Both the position numbers and the translations under genes were made by a program. Shown here one piece after another: positions 1-8,248 of a DNA stretch of 64,000 bases. Where the stretch lies: positions 1-64,000 of the forward strand of contig CALLIK010000007.1 in the NCBI GenBank assembly GCA_938009235.1, given 5' to 3'. Every line of letters starts with the position of its first letter. Within the stretch, counting starts at the first letter, position 1. The notes beneath the pieces are model-generated. The model saw only the letters and a list, made by a program, of their open reading frames with translations. It was not told the origin of the DNA and did no database searches. This DNA is from an uncultured Caulobacterales bacterium. Its GTDB lineage: Bacteria; Pseudomonadota; Alphaproteobacteria; Caulobacterales; Maricaulaceae.

Positions 1-104
1 ACGCTCTCACACGCAGTCGCTCAACCCCACCGTCCTTCGATACGGCAGGTGAGCTCCTACCTGTCCCGTGTCCGAAAGAACCCGTCCACTATGTCATAGG
101 TTTT
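1..104 (-). repeat. Partial copy A of a dispersed repeat, cut by the window edge
   Basis: The reverse complement of this stretch closely matches 53469-53547, including an uninterrupted 25-base match through the GGACACGGGACAGGTAG core and the TGGGGTTGAGCGACT block. Weaker similarity extends to about position 104. It lies in the opposite orientation to the copies at 23.5 kb and 53.4 kb. Only the 5' part of the element is inside the window. Function unknown; no gene is visible in bases 1-364. Confidence 0.75.
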
Positions 105-250
105 CATACCGTGGACGCATCTCTGTGGTTTTGTTGTAAGGGGTTGGAGTTGCGTGGAATTAAATTTTCATAAGCGGGAATCATTATGATTTCTTATCCC
201 GCACACACACCTAAATTCACAACAATCGTCATCCTCTCCACACCCTTATC

Positions 251-328
251 CCGTCATTGCAAGACCCCGTTCTTGCAATCCATCGGTAACCTACTTGTGG
301 ATCACAAGAACAGGTCTTGTGATGACGG
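251..328. repeat. Nested palindromic element with two hairpins
   Basis: Two perfect inverted repeats sit side by side: ATTGCAAGA/TCTTGCAAT (256-264 and 271-279, 6-nt loop) and ATCACAAG/CTTGTGAT (301-308 and 316-323, 7-nt loop). They are enclosed by outer arms CCGTCAT (251-257) and ATGACGG (322-328), so the whole unit could fold as a cloverleaf. It lies downstream of the aquaporin gene on the minus strand. It could be a REP/BIME-like dispersed palindrome or a transcription-stop structure; there is no U-tract, so a simple intrinsic terminator is less likely. Confidence 0.6.
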
Positions 329-364
329 TATTTGAATAGAGACACGCCGCGTCACCGTCCCGCT

Positions 365-1060
365 CTAAGACGCATCCCGCGGCGCAAAAAATCGATACAC
401 CCCAAACGCCAGAGCAGCTCCAACCATTTGCATCACTATAAAGAGTGGCGCGTCGAGGGGACGGATGCCTGCGAAGCTGTCCGTTAGGCTGCGGGCAATC
501 GTAACGGCAGGGTTAGCGAAACTGGTGGAGGCCGTGAACCAATAGGCCGCCGTGATATAAAGCCCGACAGTCATGGGGACGGCTTTGGGTTTGAATTTCA
601 CCGCGAGGAAAATACAGAGCATCAAGCCAAATGTCGCGACGCCTTCGGAGAACCCTTGCGCCGCACCTGCCCGCACATTTTTAGAGACTTGTAATATCGC
701 CGTGTCGAACATGGTGTGGGCGCTAAACACGCCAACTAACCCGCCCAATATTTGCGCGACGACATAGCCCAGCGCCTCACGCGTTGAGATCGCTTTGTCG
801 AGCCAGAACCCGAACGTCACCGCAGGGTTGAAATGCGCGCCACCAATCGGGCCAAACATCGTGATCAACACATAGAGGATTGCGCCCGTTGGAATCGTAT
901 TCCCCAATAGAGCCACCGCAACATTTCCGCCCGAGAGTGTCTCTGCCATAATCCCAGAGCCCACGACTGTCGCGAGCAAGAACGCTGTCCCTAGCGCTTC
1001 AGAGGCCCAGCGTTGTGTCGCGTTAAATGTCAGCGGGCTACTCACAGCAGGCGACCTCAT
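365..1060 (-). CDS. MIP/aquaporin family channel, AqpS-like
   Basis: A 231-residue inner-membrane channel of the major intrinsic protein family. Both half-helix NPA motifs are present (NPA at about 78-80 within HFNPAV, and at 183-185 within FANPAV), followed by the selectivity-filter arginine near 190. Hydrophobic segments are consistent with six membrane helices. It overlaps by 23 nt the ArsR-type regulator gene upstream, so the two are one transcription unit. In Sinorhizobium an arsR-linked aquaglyceroporin, AqpS, lets arsenite leave the cell; by analogy this could conduct As(III) or another neutral metalloid hydroxide. No arsenate reductase or ArsB/Acr3 gene is visible beside it. Glycerol or water transport is the alternative. 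Confidence 0.88.
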   Translation of the reverse strand: MRSPAVSSPLTFNATQRWASEALGTAFLLATVVGSGIMAETLSGGNVAVALLGNTIPTGAILYVLITMFGPIGGAHFNPAVTFGFWLDKAISTREALGYVVAQILGGLVGVFSAHTMFDTAILQVSKNVRAGAAQGFSEGVATFGLMLCIFLAVKFKPKAVPMTVGLYITAAYWFTASTSFANPAVTIARSLTDSFAGIRPLDAPLFIVMQMVGAALAFGVYRFFAPRDAS

Positions 1061-1370
1061 CCAGAACAGGGCGGCACAGCTCTGGGTTTCCGCCGCAGCA
1101 CTCTTCCATCAAAAAGCCAAGCAACCCGCGTACACCTGTCATATTGGCACGGTACCTGACGGCGCGGCCTTCGCGGTCTGAACGGATTAAATTCGCGGTC
1201 TGCAATATCGCGAGGTTCGTCGAGGTCGTATTTTGTTTCGCGCCCAGATGTTCGCCGATTTCGCCCGAGAGCATCCCCGCCTCGCCTGCCTTAATCAGCA
1301 AACGAAATGCATCTAGCCGCGCGGCATTAGACAAGGCCGCAAAGGCAACGAGTGAAGCAGATTTATCCAT
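1038..1370 (-). CDS. ArsR/SmtB-family metalloregulator
   Basis: A winged-helix repressor of about 110 residues. The start at 1370 was chosen because the protein then begins MDKSASLVAFAALSN, a typical ArsR opening, and because a palindromic operator abuts it. The recognition helix region contains GEHLGAKQNTTSTNL. The C-terminus is cysteine rich: Cys91, Cys92 and Cys99 in CCGGNPELC, plus a final CC pair at 108-109. A CC..C arrangement near the C-terminus is the As(III)-binding site of the Acidithiobacillus-type ArsR, so arsenite sensing is likely but inferred. It is expected to repress its own promoter and the downstream aquaporin gene. Confidence 0.85.
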   Translation of the reverse strand: MDKSASLVAFAALSNAARLDAFRLLIKAGEAGMLSGEIGEHLGAKQNTTSTNLAILQTANLIRSDREGRAVRYRANMTGVRGLLGFLMEECCGGNPELCRPVLDEVACCE

Positions 1371-1392
1371 ATATCTGGATTTATAGATATAT
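1369..1392 (-). promoter_or_regulatory. Candidate ArsR operator
   Basis: A perfect 8-bp inverted repeat, ATATATCT (1369-1376) and AGATATAT (1385-1392), with an 8-bp spacer. It touches the proposed arsR start codon. The position and symmetry fit an autorepression site for the ArsR protein; binding is inferred. Confidence 0.55.
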
Positions 1393-1544
1393 GAGAGTAA
1401 CGCAAGCGCTAACACCTATCGCCTATCGCCTATCGCAGAGTCTTGAATGAGTCATATTGACGAAAGTGATTTAGCCTTCTATATCGCGCCCTCGCGAGCG
1501 GGTGACCCAACAATGAAACCCCGTGACCCACAAAGGTTGAGACC

Positions 1545-1766
1545 ATGAAAAAAGACATACATCCACAATACCACATGATCAAAGTTCAGATGGTGGACGG
1601 TTCTACATACGATACACGTTCAACATATGGCAAAGAGGGCGACACACTCGTCCTCGACATCGATTCCGCAACGCATCCGGCTTGGACTGGTGGCGACGCT
1701 AAGTTGATGGATCGCGGCGGCCGCGTGTCCCGCTTTAAAGACAAATTTGCAGGTTTCGGCACTTAG
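1545..1766 (+). CDS. rpmE: 50S ribosomal protein L31
   Basis: A 73-residue protein starting [16 protein letters not shown], which is the bacterial L31 signature, with the conserved HPAWTGG and GGRVSRF segments near the C-terminus. It belongs to the large ribosomal subunit and contributes to the bridge with the small subunit. The zinc-binding cysteines of the C+ form are absent (no cysteine at all), so this is the zinc-independent C- form common in alphaproteobacteria. It is monocistronic and followed by a strong terminator. Confidence 0.97.
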   Translation: MKKDIHPQYHMIKVQMVDGSTYDTRSTYGKEGDTLVLDIDSATHPAWTGGDAKLMDRGGRVSRFKDKFAGFGT

Positions 1767-1790
1767 TCGACCCTTCAATCCCAAAACGAG

Positions 1791-1818
1791 AAAAGGCTCC
1801 TTTGAAGGAGCCTTTTTT
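1791..1818. terminator. Bidirectional rho-independent terminator, rpmE/rcdA
   Basis: Arms AAAAGGCTCCTT and AAGGAGCCTTTT with a short loop and T-runs on both strands. It lies between convergent rpmE (+) and rcdA (-), so it can serve both. Confidence 0.9.
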
Positions 1819-1863
1819 ATGCCGTATTTTTGAGAGGCCTAACCTCTCAATTTAAGCGAGGTT

Positions 1864-2427
1864 TTAAGCTTGGCGTTTGAATGCAGCTTCAAGACGGCTG
1901 ATTTGATCTGCAACCGTATTACCAGCTTGTGCCGCAATAGAGCCGTATAATGAACGATCCAAGCGCATGATACGCTCATAGAGCTGCTCAGAGCGTGCCA
2001 GAAGGTCGAGCAAACGTGCAGGCAACGCATAGGCATCTTTTGCGAGATCAGAAAAGCTCAAGGTTCCCTCAGGTTTTTCCTCAGGGACCAGACGATATTT
2101 ATCCGCACGCGCTTCGAAGAGTTCCATTTCGCCTTCTTTAAGGGCGCGTTGCACGAGTAACCAACTCGCGACCTGCATGAGGCGTGTCGTAAGGCGCATA
2201 GACTGGCTTGCGTAAGTCAGCGCATCCGTACGGTCGAGTTTTTTCGAATCCTGACGACCAGGGCCATCCAAATAAGCGGCTGTTTCTTCGACCAAGTCCA
2301 TACCTTCACGGAAGGTCTTTCCGAACAACTCAGATTGAGTGAACGCTAACAGGCGTTGTTCCGCCTGCGGAGTCAACGTGTCGGTGAGTGTAGATTGCGG
2401 TGTGGTCAAAAATGTAGCAGCCATCAT
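1864..2427 (-). CDS. rcdA: RcdA, regulator of CtrA degradation (DUF1465)
   Basis: A 187-residue, mostly helical cytoplasmic protein of the DUF1465 family, whose studied member is Caulobacter RcdA, an adaptor that with CpdR and PopA helps ClpXP destroy CtrA at the swarmer-to-stalked transition. Family features visible are the segment QSMRLTTRLMQVASWLLVQR and the RLDRSLYG stretch near the C-terminus. A longer open frame continues upstream, but the tandem ATG codons at 2427/2424, preceded by AAAGAGAAC, are the better start. The DUF1192 gene lies upstream in the same direction, about 125 bp away. The family assignment is good; the role in this organism is inferred from Caulobacter. Confidence 0.85.
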   Translation of the reverse strand: MMAATFLTTPQSTLTDTLTPQAEQRLLAFTQSELFGKTFREGMDLVEETAAYLDGPGRQDSKKLDRTDALTYASQSMRLTTRLMQVASWLLVQRALKEGEMELFEARADKYRLVPEEKPEGTLSFSDLAKDAYALPARLLDLLARSEQLYERIMRLDRSLYGSIAAQAGNTVADQISRLEAAFKRQA

Positions 2428-2552
2428 GTTGTTCTCTTTGCGCAGTGTGTCTGGGGACGCCCTGTATTGCAAGGGCACTCTGGTAGATGGACCTGCAAGC
2501 CTCACGCCAAAATCAGGTGCGAGGGCCCTAGGCCTGTCGAATTACACTAAAT

Positions 2553-2753
2553 TCAACTCTTTTGGGCGAAAACGGCGTGGGCCGCTTGAGCTTCGGCCTC
2601 TTTTTTCACTGTTTCGCTCTCCAGCCTCGCAATCTCAATTTGGTAAATTTTGATTCGCGCAGACAGTTCTGCAAGGGAGAGGCCATAAAGATCTTCACCC
2701 GGAGACGGGTTGATCGTCTTAGGTTGTGGCAATTCATCACCGAATACTGACAT
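2553..2753 (-). CDS. DUF1192 family small protein
   Basis: A 66-residue protein that starts MSVFGDELPQPK and contains the family core LYGLSLAELSARI followed by a helical, charged C-terminus likely to form a short coiled coil. The ATG at 2753 is chosen because AAGGGGG lies just upstream. DUF1192 proteins are small and common in alphaproteobacteria, with no established function. It is upstream of rcdA on the same strand and diverges from trcR, so it sits in a cell-cycle neighbourhood. Confidence 0.82.
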   Translation of the reverse strand: MSVFGDELPQPKTINPSPGEDLYGLSLAELSARIKIYQIEIARLESETVKKEAEAQAAHAVFAQKS

Positions 2754-2842
2754 TTGAGACCCCCTTATGCTTACAAGCTTGCCCGCTTGAGACACTCTCT
2801 TGCCAAATGGACGTTAATCTATTATGTGCAGGGCACCAATAG

Positions 2843-2871
2843 TTGATCACAAGGTCAAAAATTGGTAAATA
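2843..2871 (+). promoter_or_regulatory. Candidate trcR promoter
   Basis: TTGATC (2843-2848) and TAAATA (2866-2871) are separated by exactly 17 bp, resembling housekeeping -35 and -10 boxes. Transcription would begin near 2878, inside the hairpin listed next. Inferred from sequence only. Confidence 0.5.
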
Positions 2872-2874
2872 CCA

Positions 2875-2895
2875 CCCCGCCGAGCGGGGTTTTTT
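2875..2895 (+). promoter_or_regulatory. Terminator-like hairpin at the start of the trcR leader
   Basis: Perfect arms CCCCGC (2875-2880) and GCGGGG (2884-2889) with loop CGA, followed by six Ts. It has the form of an intrinsic terminator but sits between divergent genes, about 50 bp before the trcR start codon and almost on the predicted transcription start. A second inverted repeat (ATGCCT/AGGCAT) follows at about 2897-2930. It may block readthrough, or act as a leader structure. Confidence 0.5.
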
Positions 2896-2946
2896 AATGC
2901 CTGCTATTTCGCTCAGACGTGGTAGGCATATGGTGGAGGATTAACC

Positions 2947-3612
2947 ATGACACAGATTTTGATGCCCAAGGCAACCGCAGTTTGGCTGATTGACAATACC
3001 GGTATGACCTTCAAGCAGATTTCTGAGTTCTGCGACCTACATATTCTCGAAGTCGAAGGCATTGCTGATGGCGACGTTGCTGCGGGCATTCGCGGCGCAG
3101 ACCCAATCGCAAATGGTCAAATCTCGCGCGAAGAAATCGAGAAGGCCGAAGCCAACCCGAATTACGCGATGAAGCCGAACACATTTGACTCAGACAAGCT
3201 TGAGCCGAAGACAAAGAAAAAAGGCCCGCGTTACACACCGCTCTCGCGTCGCCAAGATCGTCCAGACGCCATCGCATGGCTCGTTCGCTATCATGCTGAA
3301 ATTACAGATGCGCAAATCTCCAAGCTGATCGGGACAACAAAACCGACCATCAAAGGTATTCGTGATCGAACACATTGGAAGATCAACACAATCAATCCGA
3401 CTGACCCTGTCAGCCTTGGCCTCTGCTCCCAGATCGACCTTGATGCTGTTGTGAAAAAAGCCGCTGAGAAGCGCGCCAAAGCACAAGCCAAACTCGAAGC
3501 TGAAGGCGGCGCACCGCTAGAGCCGCTCGCAACACCGCAACCGCTAGAAATTGATAAGCCAAAAGTAGAGCACACGCTGGAAAGCCTGTTCAAGCCGAGC
3601 ACCAATACTTAG
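2947..3612 (+). CDS. trcR: TrcR, cell-cycle transcriptional regulator (DUF1013)
   Basis: A 221-residue protein of the DUF1013 family, named TrcR in Caulobacter-type genomes. The N-terminal half holds the family core, beginning MTQILMPKATAVWLIDNTG with a helix-turn-helix-like stretch MTFKQISEFCDLH. A second HTH-like segment (DAQISKLIGTTKPTIKGI) follows at about 120-140. The C-terminus is Ala/Lys/Pro rich and probably disordered. GGAGG lies seven bases before the ATG. The gene has its own promoter and terminator. It is a nucleoid-associated or RNA-polymerase-linked regulator in the family literature; exact targets here are unknown. Confidence 0.88.
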   Translation: MTQILMPKATAVWLIDNTGMTFKQISEFCDLHILEVEGIADGDVAAGIRGADPIANGQISREEIEKAEANPNYAMKPNTFDSDKLEPKTKKKGPRYTPLSRRQDRPDAIAWLVRYHAEITDAQISKLIGTTKPTIKGIRDRTHWKINTINPTDPVSLGLCSQIDLDAVVKKAAEKRAKAQAKLEAEGGAPLEPLATPQPLEIDKPKVEHTLESLFKPSTNT

Positions 3613-3633
3613 GTTCAAACTAGACCGAATAAT

Positions 3634-3665
3634 AAAAAAGCCCGCTCAGATGAGCGGGCTTTTTT
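3634..3665. terminator. Rho-independent terminator after trcR
   Basis: A 15-nt perfect inverted repeat with GC core GCCCGCTCA/TGAGCGGGC, flanked by A and T runs, active in principle on both strands. It separates trcR (+) from the convergent SDR gene (-). Confidence 0.93.
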
Positions 3666-3731
3666 ATTGGAAGGGTATTAAACCTCTCGCAGAGGCTCAC
3701 TGGCTCCATAAAGTTTAATCACTCAGCCACT

Positions 3732-4535
3732 CTAATCGTCAACAGACATCGTATAGTTCAACGCTAATCGTCCACCGTCGGCATAAATATGCTGACCAGT
3801 GATATAGCTGCTTTCCTCTGAAAGCAGGAAAGCCGCGACGGAGGCTATTTCATCTGGCAGTCCCGCGCGGCCCAATGGCGTGCGCTGCTTGATTTTCTTC
3901 ATCGCGCCTGCATCGGAGACAACGCTCGCGAGCATATCCGTTTTGATCGACCCTGGGCCGATACCGTTCACGCGAATACCATAAGGCGCAAGCTCAATCG
4001 CCATTGCGCGGGTCATCTGGTGCATGCCGCCTTTGGAAATCGTGTAAGCGAGATAATCAGGGATCGCGACCGTATCGTTAATCGAGCTCATATTGACGAT
4101 CGCATAGGGACGCTCTGTTAGGCGCGAGCGATCAGAGCGGTTCTCTATTTCGCTGACCATATGTTTCGCGACAGCTTTGGAGACAAGGAACGCACCGCGC
4201 AAATTTACCGCGAGGTTTCTATCAAAGTCTTCGATGCTCATATCCAATGCGCCGCCTTTAACGGCGATGCCTGCATTATTGATGAGCCCGTCAATACGGT
4301 CATAAGCGCCAAGCGTTTCCGCGATTAAATTATGAACCGACAAGGGATCAGCCACATCGCATTCCACAAAAATCGCGCGTTCAGTTCCCGCGGCTAGATC
4401 TTTACCTGCCGCCATACCCGCAGCCGTATCACGATCCGCGAGAACAACACGGTGGCCGTCTTCGACAAGGCGTTGCGCACAGGCAAAACCAATTCCGCGC
4501 GCTGCGCCAGTAATGATGAAAACACGATCAGACAT
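3732..4535 (-). CDS. SDR-family NAD(P)-dependent oxidoreductase
   Basis: A 267-residue classical short-chain dehydrogenase. The cofactor motif TGAARGIG is at 9-16, NNAG near 87-90, the catalytic serine at about 150-151, and Tyr164/Lys168 in the YTISK motif. The C-terminal segment ITGQHIYADGG is typical of the glucose/ribitol dehydrogenase-like branch. Start at 4535 is supported by AGAGG upstream; the frame extends a little further without a better ribosome site. Substrate cannot be told from sequence. It stands alone, between convergent trcR and the YdcH gene. Confidence 0.9.
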   Translation of the reverse strand: MSDRVFIITGAARGIGFACAQRLVEDGHRVVLADRDTAAGMAAGKDLAAGTERAIFVECDVADPLSVHNLIAETLGAYDRIDGLINNAGIAVKGGALDMSIEDFDRNLAVNLRGAFLVSKAVAKHMVSEIENRSDRSRLTERPYAIVNMSSINDTVAIPDYLAYTISKGGMHQMTRAMAIELAPYGIRVNGIGPGSIKTDMLASVVSDAGAMKKIKQRTPLGRAGLPDEIASVAAFLLSEESSYITGQHIYADGGRLALNYTMSVDD

Positions 4536-4677
4536 AATGAAACCTCTAAATCTAAAACCAGAAAATCTACAAAAGCAGGGCAAAAGAAAACCCCCACTCG
4601 CTACCCCTGAAAGAGATAGCCAATAGAGGCCTCATAGACTTAGCTGTTTCCAGCTTCAACTCTTGTGAAATAAACGC

Positions 4678-4848
4678 TCAGTGCGCGTCAGAAAACTGAG
4701 AGAGTGTATCTTTGATGTGTAGTTTTTGTTTTTTGAGGCGAGAGACTCGCAAATTATCGGGGAGCGGGTTTCGAAGTTCGGCTTGGATTTTTCGTTCCAA
4801 ATTGGTGTGTTTGCTTTGCAAGGTTTCCAAGTGTGCCGTTACTGCCAT
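4678..4848 (-). CDS. YdcH-family (DUF465) small protein
   Basis: A 56-residue all-helical protein. The family pattern M.V.AHLETLQSKH at the N-terminus and LKKQKLHIKD at the C-terminus are both visible, giving an antiparallel helical hairpin. The internal ATG at 4848 is preferred over 4860 because family members begin at this point and GGAG precedes it. Function is unknown for the family. A second, divergent DUF465 gene begins at 5037. Confidence 0.85.
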   Translation of the reverse strand: MAVTAHLETLQSKHTNLERKIQAELRNPLPDNLRVSRLKKQKLHIKDTLSQFSDAH

Positions 4849-5036
4849 CCTAAGCTCCATATCTCTGTTGAATGAATCACCTATAGCACATCCTCTAAGG
4901 CGAAACCTAACAAAGAATTGCAACCTTAGGGATTTTCCATAATTTGGGTAACTGAAACATTAACGTCCAATGCCCTGCTGAATCAAAGTCGCGAGATTGA
5001 TTGCGCCCCTGACACATCAAGGCTACACACCGCGCT

Positions 5037-5282
5037 ATGGACGACTTTACGCCCGACATGCCAGACGAAACACAGACGGATGGCTTGTCGCCAGACGAAC
5101 TTCAAACCATGCTTAAACGTCTAAGAACAGAGCATCGCGCGATCGACAATGAGCTCAAAGCCATCTCCGAAACAGGCGTCACCGATATGCTGAAAATGCG
5201 GCGTATGAAAAAGGTGAAATTGGCGATGAAAGACAGAATTTCTTTTTTGGAAAATCAAATCACGCCAGATATTATTGCTTAA
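5037..5282 (+). CDS. YdcH-family (DUF465) small protein, second copy
   Basis: An 81-residue protein with an acidic N-terminal extension of about 20 residues, then the DUF465 helical hairpin (LRTEHRAIDNELKAI, then MRRMKKVKLAMKDRI). It is divergent from the shorter DUF465 protein at 4678-4848, about 190 bp apart, so the two may be old duplicates sharing a control region. No known function. Confidence 0.82.
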   Translation: MDDFTPDMPDETQTDGLSPDELQTMLKRLRTEHRAIDNELKAISETGVTDMLKMRRMKKVKLAMKDRISFLENQITPDIIA

Positions 5283-5318
5283 ACCCGAGGGCTTAAATTC
5301 GGGGGCTTAGATTTTAGC

Positions 5319-6392
5319 CTAACCCGCAAATGCAAAGCGGCGGTCCACGCGGCCTTCTAGGACCATCTCGGCCAAAAGCTCACCTGAACCCGCGCAAAGC
5401 GTCCAGCCCATATGGCCATGCCCCGTATTCACCCACAGACCCGGCAATGATGTCCCGCTGATATAAGGACGCCCCACAGGGCTCATAGGCCGTTCACCCG
5501 TCCATGTTGAAATCGGGTCATTCAAACGATTAAAGAGACCAGGTGCGATCTCGGTCCAGCGCGCAATCAAGACAGTAGGATCAGTTACACCCCAGCCGCC
5601 CGAAACCCGCAGGCGGTCCGCAAAAATTGTCAAAGCAGAACGGCTTTGCGCATCCATGATAGGACAGCTTGGCAAACCCTCCATGTCTTCAGGCAAGGCA
5701 AAATCTGCAGCAGCCCCACTCACGCGGTTCAAATTCAAACGCACATCTAATTTCGCGAGTATGTCAGGAGAGCCAACGCCCGCCGCAACAACCACATGCT
5801 GACTCGAGATAACCTGTCCCGCCGCTTTGATCGCAAAGCCATCATCGGTACGGCGAATATTCAGTCCTTCTGCATCATAGACAAACCGCGCGCCGCGCGC
5901 GGCTAGGTCATCAGCCAACGCAAACCCAAACGCCCGCGCATCGCCAGAGCTATCATCTGGGAAACGGCAGGCAGGCAGACCAAAGCTCTCTACGGGATGC
6001 ATCACAATATCCGTTCGCACACCCATGTCCGTCTGTACGGCCTGAAATTGTCTAGCGGCCTCTATGGTCGGCTGGATTTGCAAACAGCCAGAAGCGCGTT
6101 TAGGCAAACCGAGTTGTTTTCGTCTGTCTAATAATAACGCGCGTGAGCGTACTGCCAAGGCTGTCGTAACCTGCGCCGCATCCTTGGCGGCTTTGGTTTC
6201 ACGCGCATCAGGGGCCCAACTTCGGGACTGGCTGGGATGGATCATACCAGAGTTAGAAAAGCTTGTCCCTTCACAGGGGCCAGACCGCGCATCGACAAGC
6301 GTAACCTTAGCGCCGCGTGCAATAAGGACATCCGCTGTGCAGAGGCCAATCAGGCCCGCGCCAATTACAATGATATGTTGAGCCTCTTCCAC
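5319..6392 (-). CDS. FAD-dependent oxidoreductase, D-amino-acid dehydrogenase (DadA)-like
   Basis: A 357-residue flavoprotein of the DAO/DadA superfamily. The Rossmann dinucleotide motif VIGAGLIGLCTADVL begins at residue 8, followed by the E/D-rich turn VDARSGP and the SFSNSGMIHPSQ segment typical of DadA. Near the C-terminus the FAD-contacting stretch NTGHGHMGWTLCAGSG is conserved. It is shorter than the usual DadA length of about 415 residues. It probably oxidises D-amino acids or similar amines at the membrane and passes electrons to quinone; the substrate is inferred. It is divergent from the esterase gene. Confidence 0.85.
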   Translation of the reverse strand: MEEAQHIIVIGAGLIGLCTADVLIARGAKVTLVDARSGPCEGTSFSNSGMIHPSQSRSWAPDARETKAAKDAAQVTTALAVRSRALLLDRRKQLGLPKRASGCLQIQPTIEAARQFQAVQTDMGVRTDIVMHPVESFGLPACRFPDDSSGDARAFGFALADDLAARGARFVYDAEGLNIRRTDDGFAIKAAGQVISSQHVVVAAGVGSPDILAKLDVRLNLNRVSGAAADFALPEDMEGLPSCPIMDAQSRSALTIFADRLRVSGGWGVTDPTVLIARWTEIAPGLFNRLNDPISTWTGERPMSPVGRPYISGTSLPGLWVNTGHGHMGWTLCAGSGELLAEMVLEGRVDRRFAFAG

Positions 6393-6498
6393 GGTCCGCG
6401 CCTACACAATTGCATGAAAGGCGGAAAGGTAGAAAACTTGTCATGGCTGCAATTTCAAGCCTATCACTGCCTCACTGGTTTACAGGCGGAGAGAGTTA

Positions 6499-8248
6499 AT
6501 GCGGATATCGTTCATACGGACACTTTTGGTCACACCGGTCGCGCTCTCACTCGTTGCTTGTAACAACCCCACTGAGGAGATTAGTGACGCGGCCTTGATC
6601 AAAACCAAACAAGGTTCAGTCCAAGGCGTAACGACTGACACAGCAGGTATATATAATTTCAAAGGTCTTCCATTTGCGGCCGCCCCGACGGGTGAGCTGC
6701 GCTGGGCCGCACCTGCCTCTGCCCCAACATGGACAGGCGTAAAGCGCGCCGATACATTTGGCGACCGCTGCATGCAGGTGGCCGATACAGAAGGCGGGTT
6801 TTTTGACCGACTGATCGAAGGTCATGGTTTAACCGCAATCAAGAACATCTTGATCAAACGTGTTGTCGCCGCGCAAGAGAGCGCCCCGATTAGCGAGGAT
6901 TGTTTATATCTGAATGTCCGCACAGGTAATTTAACTGGCGAGACAAAACAGCCCGTTATGGTCTGGATTCATGGCGGCGGACATCAATTCGGATCTGGTG
7001 ATTTCGCTTATTATCAAAACAACGGCCTTGTTGAAAAAGACGTCGTGCTTGTCACCATCAACTACCGTTTGGGCGCTTTCGGTTATATGGCGCATCCCGA
7101 GCTCTCCGCTGAAGACCCGAATGGCGTGTCGGGCAATTACGGCACATTGGACCAAATCGCGGCGCTAGACTGGGTGCGTGATAATATTGCCGAATATGGC
7201 GGCGATGCAAATAACGTCACAATTTTCGGCGAAAGCGCTGGCGCGTGGTCCGTCACGGAACTTATGGCCAGCCCGCTCGCGGCAGGTAAGTTCCATAAAG
7301 CCATCGCGCAAAGCGGCGCGTCTACATATCACCTCGGCCAAATGGACGGCGAAGGCCTCGGATGGCCTAGCGGATATGACATGGGCAAACAGGTTGCTAA
7401 CGCAGTTGGCCTCACAAATCCAACCGCGGCGGAACTACGCGCGGTCCTGGCAGATGAGATCATGGCGAAGCTGCCAGAGAAGGCCGACGACGCTTTCCAT
7501 CACATCCGCGACGGATATGTTTTTCCTAAAAATGTTGGCCATGCGTTCCGCGATGGTAGCATAAATTCTGTGCCGCTCATGACGGGATATAATTCCGATG
7601 AAGGCACGCTCTTTTTTTCCTGATGATGAGCAACCGTCTGTGTGGGAATCTAACATGCCACAGGGCGGAGAAGAGATGATTGCGGCGCTGGACACACATT
7701 ATCCAGAGCAAGGCGAAACGCTCGCGGAGCTCTATGGTCTTCAGGATGACTTCATTGAAGGCGGAACCCAAATGATGGGCGATGATATTTTCGGTGTGAA
7801 TGTGCGATATGCGGCACAAGCCAATGTGAAAGCAGGCTCGCCGACATATCTCTATTATTTCTCTCGCGTCCCGCCGTCCAAGACACAAACGCTCGGCGCG
7901 TTTCATGCCGCGGAAATTCCATTTGTTTTTGACAGCTCAGAACCTGTCTTGGGCCTCTCTGATGACGACGAAGTCCTGACCAGAATTATGGTCGACGCAT
8001 GGACAAACTTCGCCAAGACAGGCAATCCAAATGGCGGCACTGTTCCAGATTGGGCGCAAGAGAGCGGCCAGAACTGGATGCACTTCTCCGCCAATACGGA
8101 TTACCCCGTCGTCGCCGCAGAAACCGATATCCGCAAAGCCAAATTGGATGCGTTAGAGGTTGGATTGCGGATGAAGCTGCAAGCGTTAGATGCGGAACTC
8201 GCTACGGCGAATACTGCGGGAACAGCCACAGGAAGCTTGAACGACTAA
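6499..8248 (+). pseudogene. Type-B carboxylesterase lipoprotein, split by a frameshift
   Basis: Two open frames (6499-7623 and about 7598-8248) make one type-B carboxylesterase of about 580 residues. The N-terminus has a lipoprotein signal with lipobox LVAC (Cys21). The nucleophile Ser246 lies in GESAG, the triad Glu368 in NSDEG, and the triad His (codon 7904-7906) in GAFHAAE, so the break separates Glu from His. The break is in a run of seven Ts at 7612-7618; six Ts would restore ...GTLFFPDDE. The downstream HAD gene starts on the stop codon. As sequenced the product is inactive unless slippage occurs; a homopolymer sequencing error is equally possible. Otherwise expected to be an envelope-anchored esterase. 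Confidence 0.88.
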
